A DNA stretch of 64,000 bases, from NCBI GenBank assembly GCA_021805565.1, contig JAJZFA010000036.1, forward strand, positions 1 to 64,000, given 5' to 3'. Positions within the stretch are counted from its first letter, which is position 1. Each line of letters opens with the position of its first letter. This document shows, piece after piece, positions 16,063 to 24,257 of this stretch. The notes below the pieces were generated by a model. The model did not search any database. It was not told where the DNA came from and was given only the letters and a program-made list of their open reading frames with translations. This stretch comes from Pseudomonadota bacterium (lineage in GTDB: Bacteria > Pseudomonadota > Alphaproteobacteria > Acetobacterales > Acetobacteraceae). The translations under genes were made by a program, and so were the position numbers.

Positions 16063-16218
16063 CGATGCTGTCTGTTGGTGGGCTTGGAACCGTGACGGCG
16101 ACACAACGCCGCCGGCGGTGCGTGCCTGCTTTGTCGTTGCGAAGGTTCTTGAAGCGTATTTGGTTAGACGGTTTTTCATCTCGCCCTCCCCTGCGCAAGA
16201 TGCAGCCTGTGGAGGGAG

Positions 16219-16246
16219 GCTAGAGCGCTCCCGATGAGACTGTCAA
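16219..16246 (-). promoter_or_regulatory. Candidate bchF superoperon promoter
   Basis: On the minus strand TTGACA (16246-16241) is followed after 16 bases by TCTAGC (16224-16219), a perfect -35 with a weak -10, as expected for an activator- or repressor-tuned promoter. It would give a leader of roughly 245 bases to the TTG start of bchF. Confidence 0.45.
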
Positions 16247-16274
16247 GCGATCAGTACGTAAACCAAGCTTGACA
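16241..16274. promoter_or_regulatory. Divergent-promoter dyad, TGTCAAGC-N18-GCTTGACA
   Basis: Perfect 8-base inverted repeats embed the -35 TTGACA of both divergent promoters. The right arm is itself part of the palindrome CAAGCTTG (16264-16271). One dimer bound here could block bchF and ppaA together. The left arm also begins TGT-N12-ACG (16241-16258), a one-mismatch PpsR-type site. Confidence 0.55.
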
Positions 16275-16275
16275 A
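16257..16275 (+). repeat. Direct repeat copy 2, CGTAAAC-N5-TTGACAA
   Basis: This is the second copy of the 7-5-7 element, 213 bases from the first. Here it forms the -35 region of the ppaA promoter and overlaps the right arm of the dyad. Confidence 0.5.
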
Positions 16276-16298
16276 TTCACGGCTGTAGCGACGATTAT
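16269..16298 (+). promoter_or_regulatory. Candidate ppaA-ppsR-bchGP promoter
   Basis: TTGACA (16269-16274) is followed after 18 bases by GATTAT (16293-16298), four of six matches to the -10 consensus. A ribosome site GGGGGA precedes the ATG at 16316. Confidence 0.5.
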
Positions 16299-16315
16299 GA
16301 TCTGGGGGATACAGC

Positions 16316-17263
16316 ATGACCTTTTTGGCCCATGTCGCTACGCAAACCGGCTGGTCCAGCATGGCTGGACAAGATGGGGGGGCCGTGAACGGCGCCCCGC
16401 ACGAACCGCGCGAGCCCGGCGCGGAGGCTGGCGGCTTTCTGTCCAAAACCCGTCGAGCGGCCTTGCTGAGCCGGGTCTTGCAAGCCGAAATCTTGCCCCG
16501 GCTTGCCATTGCCCGGTTGGGTGCGGCCGAGGCCCGGACGGACATCGCGATCGCGGTAAGCGCGGCACCGGAGAACGCCGTACCGGAAAATGCTGCCAGC
16601 GAATACGACACCGCCGAACTGGTGCGCCTGCTGTTGGGGCCAGAGGACGACAGCGCCTGGGATTTTATCGAGCGGTCGCGGACCAGCGGCTTCAGCGCGT
16701 CCTCGCTTTATCTTGGCGTGATCGCCGCCGCGGCACGCCGGCTGGGGGAATTTTGGGAAGACGACCGCTGCGATTTCACTCAGGTTACCATTAGCCTGGG
16801 GCGGTTGCAGCGGATCGTGCGCGGCCTTTCGCCCAGCTTCCAGACCGCCGCCATCATCCGGCCGGTTCACCCCGATACGCTGCTGCTGCTGCCGGCACCG
16901 GGCGAACAGCACACGCTGGGCCTGGTCATCCTGGCCGAATTTTTCAGGCGGGAGGGTTGGCACATCGTTGGCGGCCCGGTGTCCGCCGGGTACGACGCCG
17001 TGGGGCTGGTTCGCGATAACTGGCTGGATATTGCCGCGTTTTCCGCCGGTTCCAGCAAGGGAATCGAAGCGCTGACCGCTTGCATCGTGGCGGTACGGCG
17101 CGCGTCCCGCAATCGCTACCTCGGCATTATGGTCGGTGGCCCGCTTTTCCTGGCTCACCCGGAACTGGTGACGCGGGTCGGCGCGGATACGACGGCGGCC
17201 GATGCGCCGGGCGCGGTGCGGCAGGCCAGGGGATTGCTGGCAATGCGCGACGCCGCCGACTGA
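16316..17263 (+). CDS. ppaA: PpaA/AerR cobalamin-binding photosynthesis regulator
   Basis: AerR/PpaA proteins bind cobalamin and act as light-sensitive antirepressors of PpsR/CrtJ. This 315-residue protein has a long, probably disordered N-terminus (1-40), a helical cap containing LGEFWEDDRCDFTQVTISL near 140-158 and a B12-binding domain. The candidate axial His lies in GEQHTLGLVILAEFF near 197-212, the expected position after the first strand. SAGSSKGIEAL and GIMVGGPLFL mark later strand ends of that fold. GGGGGA lies nine bases before the ATG. The gene is immediately upstream of ppsR, the usual partnership. Confidence 0.92.
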   Translation: MTFLAHVATQTGWSSMAGQDGGAVNGAPHEPREPGAEAGGFLSKTRRAALLSRVLQAEILPRLAIARLGAAEARTDIAIAVSAAPENAVPENAASEYDTAELVRLLLGPEDDSAWDFIERSRTSGFSASSLYLGVIAAAARRLGEFWEDDRCDFTQVTISLGRLQRIVRGLSPSFQTAAIIRPVHPDTLLLLPAPGEQHTLGLVILAEFFRREGWHIVGGPVSAGYDAVGLVRDNWLDIAAFSAGSSKGIEALTACIVAVRRASRNRYLGIMVGGPLFLAHPELVTRVGADTTAADAPGAVRQARGLLAMRDAAD

Positions 17264-17310
17264 TCGGTTATGCCTACCCGTGTTGTCCGGACCAGGGGAT
17301 TGCGCCGATC

Positions 17311-18753
17311 GTGAAGGCATTCAAGGCCCCCAAGACCGCACTAGGCACGATCGACGCGGAAGCGGCGGCGGCCATGATCGCTGCGGCCGCCGACATCGCG
17401 CTGATCCTCGACGAAACGGGCACGATCCGCGACGTGTCGGTCGCCGACGAGGATCTGATGAACGATCTGGCCGGCCATGCGAACTGGCTGGGGAAATCCT
17501 GGGCGGATATCGTTCACGACGACAGCCGGACGAAGGCCGAAGCCTTGGTCGCCGCCGCGTCGTCCCGGCAGGAACCGCGCTGGCGGCATATCAACCATCC
17601 CGCGTCCAGCGGCCCCGACGTGCCGATCCTGTGCGCCGCCGTGCGAACCGGCACGCCCGGCGGAATTGTGGTGTTCGGCCGCGATCTGCGGGCGGTTTCA
17701 TCGTTGCAGCGCCGGTTGGTCGATGCCCAGCAATCCATGGAGCGGGACTATATCCGTATCCGGCACGTCGAGACCCGCTATCGCCTGTTGTTCCAGGTGG
17801 CGTCCGACGCGGTGCTGATCGTCGATGACCCGGCCGGAACGATCGCCGACTCCAATCCGGCCGCCCGCCGCCTGCTGGCCGCGGCCGCCGACCCGGGCGG
17901 ACGCTGGACCGCGGCCGCGGCATTCACCGCGGAGACCGCGGCCGGGGTCGATCGCCTGCTCACGTCGGTTCGCGCATCGGGGCGTGCCGACGACGTGCAC
18001 GCAAGGCTGCTGGACGGCGACCGCGAGGTCGTGGTGTCGGCATCGATGTTCCGCGAGGAAACCGGGCTGGCCTGTCTGGTGCGAATCGCCGGATCGGCCG
18101 GACAGACCGGCGACGCGGCGCTGCCCAGGCTGAAGGCAAAGCTGCTGAAACTGATCGAGGGTGCGCCGGACGGTTTCGTCGTCACCGATTCCGGCGGCCG
18201 GATTCTGACCGTCAACGCGACCTTTCTGGAACTGGTTCAACTACCGGCCGAGGCGCTGGCCCATAACGAGCCACTGGGCCGCTGGCTGGGCCGTTCAGGC
18301 GTGGATTTGGATATCCTGATCGCCAATCTGCGCCAGCATGGGTCCGTCCGGCTGTTTGCCACCCAGATGCGCGGCGAGCTGGGCGACGTGACCGACGTGG
18401 AAATCTCCGCCGTGACCGTGATGAACGGCGGTCAGCCGTGCTTCGGCTTCGCGATTCGCGATGTCGGCCGGCGCCTGCAACGCGGTCCAGCCGCCGGACG
18501 CGCCCCCGCCTTCGAACGCGCCCTGCCCCGGTCGCTCGACCAGTTGACCGAACTGATCGGCCGGGTCGCCCTGAAGGATCTGGTGCGGGAGGCCACCGAT
18601 GCGATCGAGCGCCTGTGCATCGAAGCCGCGCTCAATCTTACCGGCGACAACCGAGCCTCGGCGGCTGAAATGCTGGGGCTGAGCCGCCAGAGCCTCTACG
18701 TCAAACTTCGCCGGTACGGGCTTGGCGATCCAGAACCAGCGGGAGCCGATTGA
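17311..18753 (+). CDS. ppsR: PpsR/CrtJ redox-responsive transcriptional repressor
   Basis: This is the master aerobic repressor of bacteriochlorophyll, carotenoid and antenna genes. Read from the GTG at 17311 the protein has 480 residues, close to characterised PpsR. It contains an N-terminal PAS-like region, a coiled linker (about 125-160), two PAS domains (about 160-260 and 280-385) and a Fis-type helix-turn-helix (about 440-470). Cys255 and Cys436 sit where the two redox-active cysteines of Rhodobacter PpsR/CrtJ lie, the second next to the DNA-binding domain. An AGGGGA lies 11 bases upstream of the GTG; longer in-frame readings overlap ppaA. It ends four bases before bchG. Confidence 0.93.
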   Translation: MKAFKAPKTALGTIDAEAAAAMIAAAADIALILDETGTIRDVSVADEDLMNDLAGHANWLGKSWADIVHDDSRTKAEALVAAASSRQEPRWRHINHPASSGPDVPILCAAVRTGTPGGIVVFGRDLRAVSSLQRRLVDAQQSMERDYIRIRHVETRYRLLFQVASDAVLIVDDPAGTIADSNPAARRLLAAAADPGGRWTAAAAFTAETAAGVDRLLTSVRASGRADDVHARLLDGDREVVVSASMFREETGLACLVRIAGSAGQTGDAALPRLKAKLLKLIEGAPDGFVVTDSGGRILTVNATFLELVQLPAEALAHNEPLGRWLGRSGVDLDILIANLRQHGSVRLFATQMRGELGDVTDVEISAVTVMNGGQPCFGFAIRDVGRRLQRGPAAGRAPAFERALPRSLDQLTELIGRVALKDLVREATDAIERLCIEAALNLTGDNRASAAEMLGLSRQSLYVKLRRYGLGDPEPAGAD

Positions 18754-18757
18754 AGCC

Positions 18758-19678
18758 ATGAGCGCACAAAGCGACGTCCTTGGACCCATCGGCACCCGGC
18801 AGGCCGGAAAGGTGCCGTTTCTGCCGGTGGCGCTGGAATTGTTGAAGCCGATCACCTGGTTCGCCCCGATGTGGGCGTTCGGTTGCGGCGTGGTGTCGTC
18901 CGGCGTTCCGCTGGCGGATCGGTGGTGGGCGTTGGTGCTGGGGGTCATCCTGGCCGGGCCGCTGGTGTGCGGCACCAGCCAGGCGGCGAACGACTGGTTC
19001 GACCGGCATGTCGATGCAATCAACGAACCGCACCGCCCCATTCCGTCCGGACGCCTGCCCGGACGCAGCGGCCTGTATATCGCGATCGGCTGGACTGTGC
19101 TGTCCCTGGCGGTCGCCGCCTTGCTGGGACAATGGGGATTCGGCGCCGCCGTCGCGGGTTTGGCCTTGGCGTGGGCTTACAGCGCCCCGCCGTTGCGACT
19201 GAAACGCAACGGCTGGTGGGGCAATACCGCCTGCGCCGCGTGCTATGAAGGCTTGCCCTGGATTACCGGCGCCGCCGTGATGACAGCCGTACGGCCGGAC
19301 TGGCACGTGTTCGCCATCGCCGGTTTGTACAGTGCCGGTGCCCACGGAATCATGACGCTCAACGATTTCAAGTCGGTGGAGGGCGACCGGCAGATGGGCA
19401 TCTTCTCGTTGCCGGTGCTATTGGGGGTGGAGGCCGCCGCGAACGCCGCCTGTCTGGCGATGGCCATGCCGCAGCTTGTCGTGGTGGCGCTTTTGCTGGC
19501 CTGGGGTTTCGCCGGCTTCGCGTTCGTCGTCGCGCTGCTGCTGATGGCGCAACTGTTGCTGATGGTTCGGCTGATGCGCGATCCGCGCGGCAACGCGCCA
19601 TGGTACAACGGCACCGGCACCACGCTTTATGTGACCGGCATGCTTGTGACGGCCTTTGCGTTAAGGACGCTGGCATGA
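18758..19678 (+). CDS. bchG: Bacteriochlorophyll synthase (geranylgeranyl transferase)
   Basis: This UbiA-type membrane prenyltransferase esterifies bacteriochlorophyllide with geranylgeranyl diphosphate. The 306 residues have about eight membrane spans and the two Asp-rich motifs: NDWFDRHVDAINEPHRPIPS (78-97) and NDFKSVEGDRQMGIFSLPV (about 200-218). The start at 18758 is four bases after the ppsR stop; a longer reading to 18722 overlaps ppsR. It is followed by bchP with a 4-base overlap. Confidence 0.97.
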   Translation: MSAQSDVLGPIGTRQAGKVPFLPVALELLKPITWFAPMWAFGCGVVSSGVPLADRWWALVLGVILAGPLVCGTSQAANDWFDRHVDAINEPHRPIPSGRLPGRSGLYIAIGWTVLSLAVAALLGQWGFGAAVAGLALAWAYSAPPLRLKRNGWWGNTACAACYEGLPWITGAAVMTAVRPDWHVFAIAGLYSAGAHGIMTLNDFKSVEGDRQMGIFSLPVLLGVEAAANAACLAMAMPQLVVVALLLAWGFAGFAFVVALLLMAQLLLMVRLMRDPRGNAPWYNGTGTTLYVTGMLVTAFALRTLA

Positions 19679-20859
19679 CCCGCACCGTCGATGCCGTTGT
19701 GGTCGGCGGCGGACCGTCGGGGGCCACGGCCGCGCACGAACTCGCCCGCCGGGGCCGGTCGGTTCTGCTGCTGGACCGGGCGGGCCGGATCAAGCCATGC
19801 GGCGGAGCGATTCCGCCCCGGCTGATCCAGGATTTCGGCATACCCGATCGGCTGCTGTGTGCGCGCATCACCTCCGCCCGGATGGTGTCGCCGTCGTCGC
19901 GGGGGGTCGATATGCCGGTCGGGGACGGGTTTGTCGGCATGGTCAATCGCGATGTCTTCGACGAATGGCTGCGCGAACGGGCGGCCGGATGCGGCGCGGA
20001 ACGGATTGCCGGGCGGTTTCTGTCCGTTGGGCGCGATCCGGACGGTACCGCGGTCGTGTCGTTCCAGCGGAACGGCGTCGCCAAATCCGAAGCGCCGGAG
20101 CAAGTGCGGGCACGGGTCGTGATCGGCGCGGACGGGGCGATATCCGCTGTGGCGGAGCAGTGCATTCCAGGAGCGGACCGGATTCGCCACGTGTTTGCCT
20201 ATCATGAGATTATCCGCGCGCCGGCCGAGGGTTTCGACGGGCAACGCTGCGACGTTTATTATCAGGGCAAATTGTCGCCGGACTTTTATGGCTGGGTTTT
20301 TCCGCATGGCGACACCGCCAGCGTTGGAAGCGGATCGGCGCGCAAGGGGTTTTCGCTGCGCAAATCGGTGGGCGACCTACGCGCCGCCGCCGGGTTGACG
20401 GACGCGGAAACCATCCGGCGGGAAGGTGCGCCGATTCCGATGAAGCCGCTGCGGCGCTGGGATAACGGCCGCGACGTGGTGCTGGCCGGGGACGCCGCCG
20501 GGGTTGTCGCTCCGGCTTCCGGCGAGGGCATCTATTATGCGATGGAGGGCGGGCGTTTGGCCGGCGACGCGGCGGATTTGTTCCTGACAACCGGGGACGC
20601 CAAGGCGCTGCGGACGGCACGGCGGCGGTTTATGCGCGCGCATGGCACGGTTTTCCGCATCCTGGGCATCATGCAGTGGTTTTGGTATTCCAGCGACAAG
20701 CGCCGGGAGCGTTTTGTGAGTATCTGCGCCGATCCCGACGTACAGCGCCTGACCTGGGATTCCTACATGAACAAAAAGCTGACCCGAAAAGACCCGATGG
20801 CGCATGTGCGGATATTTCTGAAGGATGTCGCGCATCTGCTTGGCCTGGTTTCGGCGTGA
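19675..20859 (+). CDS. bchP: Geranylgeranyl-bacteriochlorophyll reductase
   Basis: This flavoprotein reduces three double bonds of the geranylgeranyl tail to phytyl. The 394 residues begin with the FAD Rossmann motif VVVGGGPSGATAAHELA (8-24), followed by CGGAIPPRLI near 42-51. DVVLAGDAAGVVAPASGEGI marks the second FAD-binding stretch. The ATG overlaps the bchG stop (ATGA), so the last two steps of pigment synthesis are co-translated. The family also includes archaeal and plant geranylgeranyl reductases, but context makes the pigment role secure. Confidence 0.96.
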   Translation: MTRTVDAVVVGGGPSGATAAHELARRGRSVLLLDRAGRIKPCGGAIPPRLIQDFGIPDRLLCARITSARMVSPSSRGVDMPVGDGFVGMVNRDVFDEWLRERAAGCGAERIAGRFLSVGRDPDGTAVVSFQRNGVAKSEAPEQVRARVVIGADGAISAVAEQCIPGADRIRHVFAYHEIIRAPAEGFDGQRCDVYYQGKLSPDFYGWVFPHGDTASVGSGSARKGFSLRKSVGDLRAAAGLTDAETIRREGAPIPMKPLRRWDNGRDVVLAGDAAGVVAPASGEGIYYAMEGGRLAGDAADLFLTTGDAKALRTARRRFMRAHGTVFRILGIMQWFWYSSDKRRERFVSICADPDVQRLTWDSYMNKKLTRKDPMAHVRIFLKDVAHLLGLVSA

Positions 20860-21329
20860 CCGTTGAAATCGCGGCAGCCGTGGCATGGGGTGTTATCGTC
20901 GCGGGGGCCGGCGCATGGCTAACCGACATTTCGCCTTGGTACCGGGCGCTGAGGAAGCCATCGTGGCAACCGCCGGACTGGCTGTTCGGCCCTGCCTGGA
21001 CTCTGATTTTGGCCTTGGCGGCGCTGTCCGCCTACCTCGCATGGCGCGACGCGCCGGACCGGACCGCTCGGATGACGATTGCCGCGCTGTTCGTGGCCAA
21101 CGGCGTGGCCAACGTGGTGTGGAGTCCGTTGTTTTTCAAAATGCGGCGGCCCGACTGGGCGCTGATCGAAGTGCCGTTCCTGTGGCTGTCGATCGTGGCT
21201 TTGATCCTGGCGACGCTGCCGGTGTCGCGCACCGCCGGCCTGCTGCTGTTGCCGTATTTGTTCTGGGTGTCCTTCGCCACTTTTCTCAACTTGACGATCG
21301 TGCGGCTCAACCGGCCGTTCGGAGGATGA
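20856..21329 (+). CDS. tspO: TspO/MBR tryptophan-rich sensory protein
   Basis: A 157-residue outer-membrane or envelope protein with five hydrophobic helices. TspO binds porphyrins and in Rhodobacter sphaeroides represses photosynthesis genes in oxygen. The Trp-rich loop RKPSWQPPDWLFGPAWTLI (about 34-52), NVVWSPLFF (about 87-95) and LFWVSFATFLNLTIVRLN near the end are the conserved elements. The start is a GTG overlapping the bchP stop (GTGA). Its co-translation with bchP suggests a tetrapyrrole signalling or efflux role coupled to pigment synthesis. Confidence 0.95.
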   Translation: MTVEIAAAVAWGVIVAGAGAWLTDISPWYRALRKPSWQPPDWLFGPAWTLILALAALSAYLAWRDAPDRTARMTIAALFVANGVANVVWSPLFFKMRRPDWALIEVPFLWLSIVALILATLPVSRTAGLLLLPYLFWVSFATFLNLTIVRLNRPFGG

Positions 21330-21470
21330 CCGGGTTCGGGCCTGTCTGGGCAGTACCGCGCCGGTTTGCGGCATCGAACATGCCCTGAACCAGTCTCCGA
21401 GCGTGCCGCCTTACCGGCGAACCGATTGCCGATTCCTCGCTTAACGGAAACAGAACGGGGAGGTGACGTC

Positions 21471-22472
21471 ATGAATGCAACGATCGGTACGATCCAGACA
21501 GATCGTGCGGACTCCACGCATCGCCGGACGTCGCCGCTTCGGGTGGGCACGCGCGGTTCGCCTTTGGCGCTGGTGCAGACACGCGCGTTTATGGCGCATT
21601 TGGCTCGGGCGTTTCCGGCGCTGCGCGAATCCGGTTCGTTCGAGGAGCATGCGATCGTCACGACCGGCGATACCGTGCAGGATCGGCGGCTGGCGGACAT
21701 CGGTGGCAAAGGCTTGTTCGCCAAGGAAATTCACGAAGCCCTGACGGATGGCCGGATCGATTTCGCGGTTCACAGCCTGAAGGACCTGGAAACCGCGTTG
21801 CCGCGCGGCATCGTGCTGGGTTGCACCCTGACGCGCGAGGATCCCCGCGATGTGCTGATCCTGGGCGATGCCTGCGGCGCGCCGGACCCCGGCGACCCGC
21901 TGGCGGCCTTGCCCCGGAACGCCCTGGTGGGCACATCGTCGATGCGGCGTCAGGCGCAGCTTTTGTATATCCGGCCCGATCTGCGGATCGAACTGCTGCG
22001 CGGCAATGTGCAGACTCGTTTGGCGAAACCGGGCGATGGCGTCTGCGACGCGACCATCCTGGCGGCGGCCGGCTTGCGGCGGCTGGGACTCGACGCGCCG
22101 CATTCGGTGCCGTTGCCGCCCAGCGTTATGGTGCCGTCGGCCGGCCAGGGCATCGTCGGCGTGACCGTAAGGGCAGACGATCATGCAGCGCTCGAACTGC
22201 TCGCCGCGATCGAAGATGCCGACGCTCGGTTGGCCGCGACGGCCGAACGGTCGCTGCTGGCGGAGCTGGATGGGTCTTGCCGGGCGCCGATCGGCGCATT
22301 CGCACGAATGTTGCCAGACGGACGCCTGCTGCTGACCGGCATGGTTGCCAGGGCCGACGGGTCTTTTCTGTTGAAGCGCGACCTGGCCGGGCGACCGGCC
22401 GATGCGGAACGGTTGGGCCAGACCCTGGGTACCAGCCTGTTCGCGGACGCGCCATCGGATATTTTCGAGTAA
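21471..22472 (+). CDS. hemC: Porphobilinogen deaminase (hydroxymethylbilane synthase)
   Basis: This cytosolic enzyme polymerises four porphobilinogens into hydroxymethylbilane. The 333 residues show RVGTRGSPLALVQ (24-36), the catalytic region FAVHSLKDLETALP (98-111), GTSSMRRQAQL (154-164) and Cys270 in LDGSCRAPIGAFA, which holds the dipyrromethane cofactor. A strong GGGGAGGTGA precedes the ATG. A 141-base gap after tspO has no clear terminator, so read-through from the bchGP operon and an own promoter are both possible. Confidence 0.97.
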   Translation: MNATIGTIQTDRADSTHRRTSPLRVGTRGSPLALVQTRAFMAHLARAFPALRESGSFEEHAIVTTGDTVQDRRLADIGGKGLFAKEIHEALTDGRIDFAVHSLKDLETALPRGIVLGCTLTREDPRDVLILGDACGAPDPGDPLAALPRNALVGTSSMRRQAQLLYIRPDLRIELLRGNVQTRLAKPGDGVCDATILAAAGLRRLGLDAPHSVPLPPSVMVPSAGQGIVGVTVRADDHAALELLAAIEDADARLAATAERSLLAELDGSCRAPIGAFARMLPDGRLLLTGMVARADGSFLLKRDLAGRPADAERLGQTLGTSLFADAPSDIFE

Positions 22473-22495
22473 TACCAACCCGCGTGAATCCGTTC

Positions 22496-22512
22496 GCCGC
22501 TCCTTGAGCGGC
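22496..22512. terminator. Terminator-like hairpin between convergent genes
   Basis: GCCGCTC-CTT-GAGCGGC is a perfect 7-bp stem with a 3-base loop, 24 bases after hemC and 31 bases after the minus-strand ABC operon. No long T tract follows on either strand. Confidence 0.45.
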
Positions 22513-22542
22513 ACGTGCCGGACTTCTTCCACCGCCGTTGGG

Positions 22543-23322
22543 TTACACCAAGGCCGGTATGGGCGTTCCCGGTACATGGCCGAGATATTGGTTCAGCACA
22601 TCGTTGGCCGGCCCATCGGCCACGATTTTGCCCTGATCGAGCCAGAGCACCCGGCTGCACCAGCTTCTGACGATTTCGGTTTGATGGCTCGATAGAACCA
22701 GAATGTCCGCGCCGCGCACCATTTCCTCCAGCCGCTGGCGTGCCTTATCCAGAAAGGCGGCATCGCCCGCGAGGAACCACTCGTCCATCAGCAGGATTTG
22801 CGGCTTGATCGCGGTCGCGAGCGCAAAACCGAGGCGCACGACCATACCGGCCGAATAGATTCGTACCGGCAGGTCGAGGAAGTCCGACAATTCGGCGAAT
22901 TCGGCGACGTCTTGTTCCAGCCGCGCCAAAGCGGGTTTCGACAGGCCGTTATACAGGCCGCGCAGCAGGATATTTTCGCGGCCCGATAGTTCCACATTCA
23001 TCCCGAGGTTGGGATCGAGCAGGGCGTTCAGGCTTCCCTTCACATGCAGGCGGCCCAGCACCGGTTCGTAAATCCCGGCCAGGACTCGCAGCAGGGTGGT
23101 TTTTCCGGCGCCGTTGGAGCCGACCAGTCCGAGCCGGTCGCCGCTGGAAAGCCGCAGGTCGATGTTGCTGAGCGCGCGCACCACGACGCGCTGTTGCTGA
23201 TCCTGTGCCAGCCGGCCGGATGCCGCGGCCACGACCATCTTTTTCAGGCTACGGGAACTGCCATGGTAGAGCGGAAACAGGACCGAAAGATTTTCGACCT
23301 CGATCAGGGCGTCAGCGGCCAT
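22543..23322 (-). CDS. ABC-2 polysaccharide exporter ATP-binding protein (Wzt/KpsT type)
   Basis: A 259-residue ATPase energising export of a lipid-linked or capsular polysaccharide across the inner membrane. It has Walker A GSNGAGKTT (about 69-77), the atypical signature YSAGMVVRLGFA near 156-167 that is usual in this subfamily, and Walker B ILLMDEWFLAGD near 175-186. The short C-terminus lacks the carbohydrate-binding extension of O-antigen Wzt, so it resembles KpsT or teichoic-acid-type exporters. The permease gene ends three bases upstream. No polymer synthesis genes are adjacent. Confidence 0.9.
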   Translation of the reverse strand: MAADALIEVENLSVLFPLYHGSSRSLKKMVVAAASGRLAQDQQQRVVVRALSNIDLRLSSGDRLGLVGSNGAGKTTLLRVLAGIYEPVLGRLHVKGSLNALLDPNLGMNVELSGRENILLRGLYNGLSKPALARLEQDVAEFAELSDFLDLPVRIYSAGMVVRLGFALATAIKPQILLMDEWFLAGDAAFLDKARQRLEEMVRGADILVLSSHQTEIVRSWCSRVLWLDQGKIVADGPANDVLNQYLGHVPGTPIPALV

Positions 23323-23325
23323 GTT

Positions 23326-24237
23326 TCAGACCCAGAAGGTGATGCGGCTGCGGGCCCGGACGAAAAATGCCCAGGAAATCGCGCACAAAACCACGCTGTA
23401 GCCTATTGCGCCGGCCCAGGTGGACGGGGCGATATCGGTTCCCAGGATTGGCCCGCGCACGATCTCCAACAGATCGAAAAACGGATTGAGCGCCAGCTTT
23501 TCGATTGTGGCCGGGCTGAGTTGCGTCGGCTTCCAGATGACCGGCGTGATAAAGAAGGCGATCTGCATCACGCTGTTCACAATCGGCTGGATATCGCGGA
23601 AGCGAGCACAGAAAGCGCCGAGCATCAGGGTCAGGAACAGTGCGTCCACCGCCCACAACAGCAGGCCGGGGATTGCCAGCAACGACTGCCAGTGCGGCCA
23701 TACCGCGAAAATCGCGAAAACGACGACGATGACAACGATATTGTGCCCCAGCGCGATGGTGTTGCGGATCAACGTCCGCATCGCGAACACGAAAAACGGC
23801 ATCCGGACGGACCGGATGACGCTTTCGGCGTCGGTAAAGGTAGAGCACGCTTCCGACACCAGGGCGGCGAGAAATCCCCAAAGAACCTGCGATAACGCGA
23901 GAAAGGGCAGATAATCGTGCAGGTCTATCTTGAACAGGGTTGAATACAGCAGGCCCAAAGCCGCGACCATGACGCCGGTAGAGATGGTCAGCCAGAACGG
24001 ACCGAGCATGGAGCCGCGGTAGCGCAGGCGGATATCGAGCCAGCCCAGGGCCATGGCCAGACGCCACAATCTGGCGCCGCTGGCGATATCGGCCATTGCC
24101 CAGCGGTTGCGCCCGGCGGGCGTCGTAGTCGCCCGCAGGTTTAGTTCCGTGGCGGGGGCAAGGGTTATCGCGACGCTGTTCATACCGCGCGGCGCATACC
24201 CCATTCGGCTGGAGGGCACAACATATGGGTCCGCCAC
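23326..24237 (-). CDS. ABC-2 polysaccharide export permease (Wzm/KpsM type)
   Basis: A 303-residue membrane protein with six hydrophobic spans after a long cytoplasmic N-terminus. The motif LDIRLRYRGSMLGPFWLTIS (about 67-86) and the FFITPVIW / LNPFFDLLEIVRGPILG block near the end are typical of KpsM/Wzm permeases. It partners the ATPase directly downstream. The start is uncertain: a GTG at 24237 and ATGs at 24204 and 24183 are all in frame without a strong ribosome site. The 24183 start gives a length of 285 residues, closer to the family. Confidence 0.88.
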   Translation of the reverse strand: MADPYVVPSSRMGYAPRGMNSVAITLAPATELNLRATTTPAGRNRWAMADIASGARLWRLAMALGWLDIRLRYRGSMLGPFWLTISTGVMVAALGLLYSTLFKIDLHDYLPFLALSQVLWGFLAALVSEACSTFTDAESVIRSVRMPFFVFAMRTLIRNTIALGHNIVVIVVVFAIFAVWPHWQSLLAIPGLLLWAVDALFLTLMLGAFCARFRDIQPIVNSVMQIAFFITPVIWKPTQLSPATIEKLALNPFFDLLEIVRGPILGTDIAPSTWAGAIGYSVVLCAISWAFFVRARSRITFWV

Positions 24238-24257
24238 ACCGCCGGCCGGACGCTATG

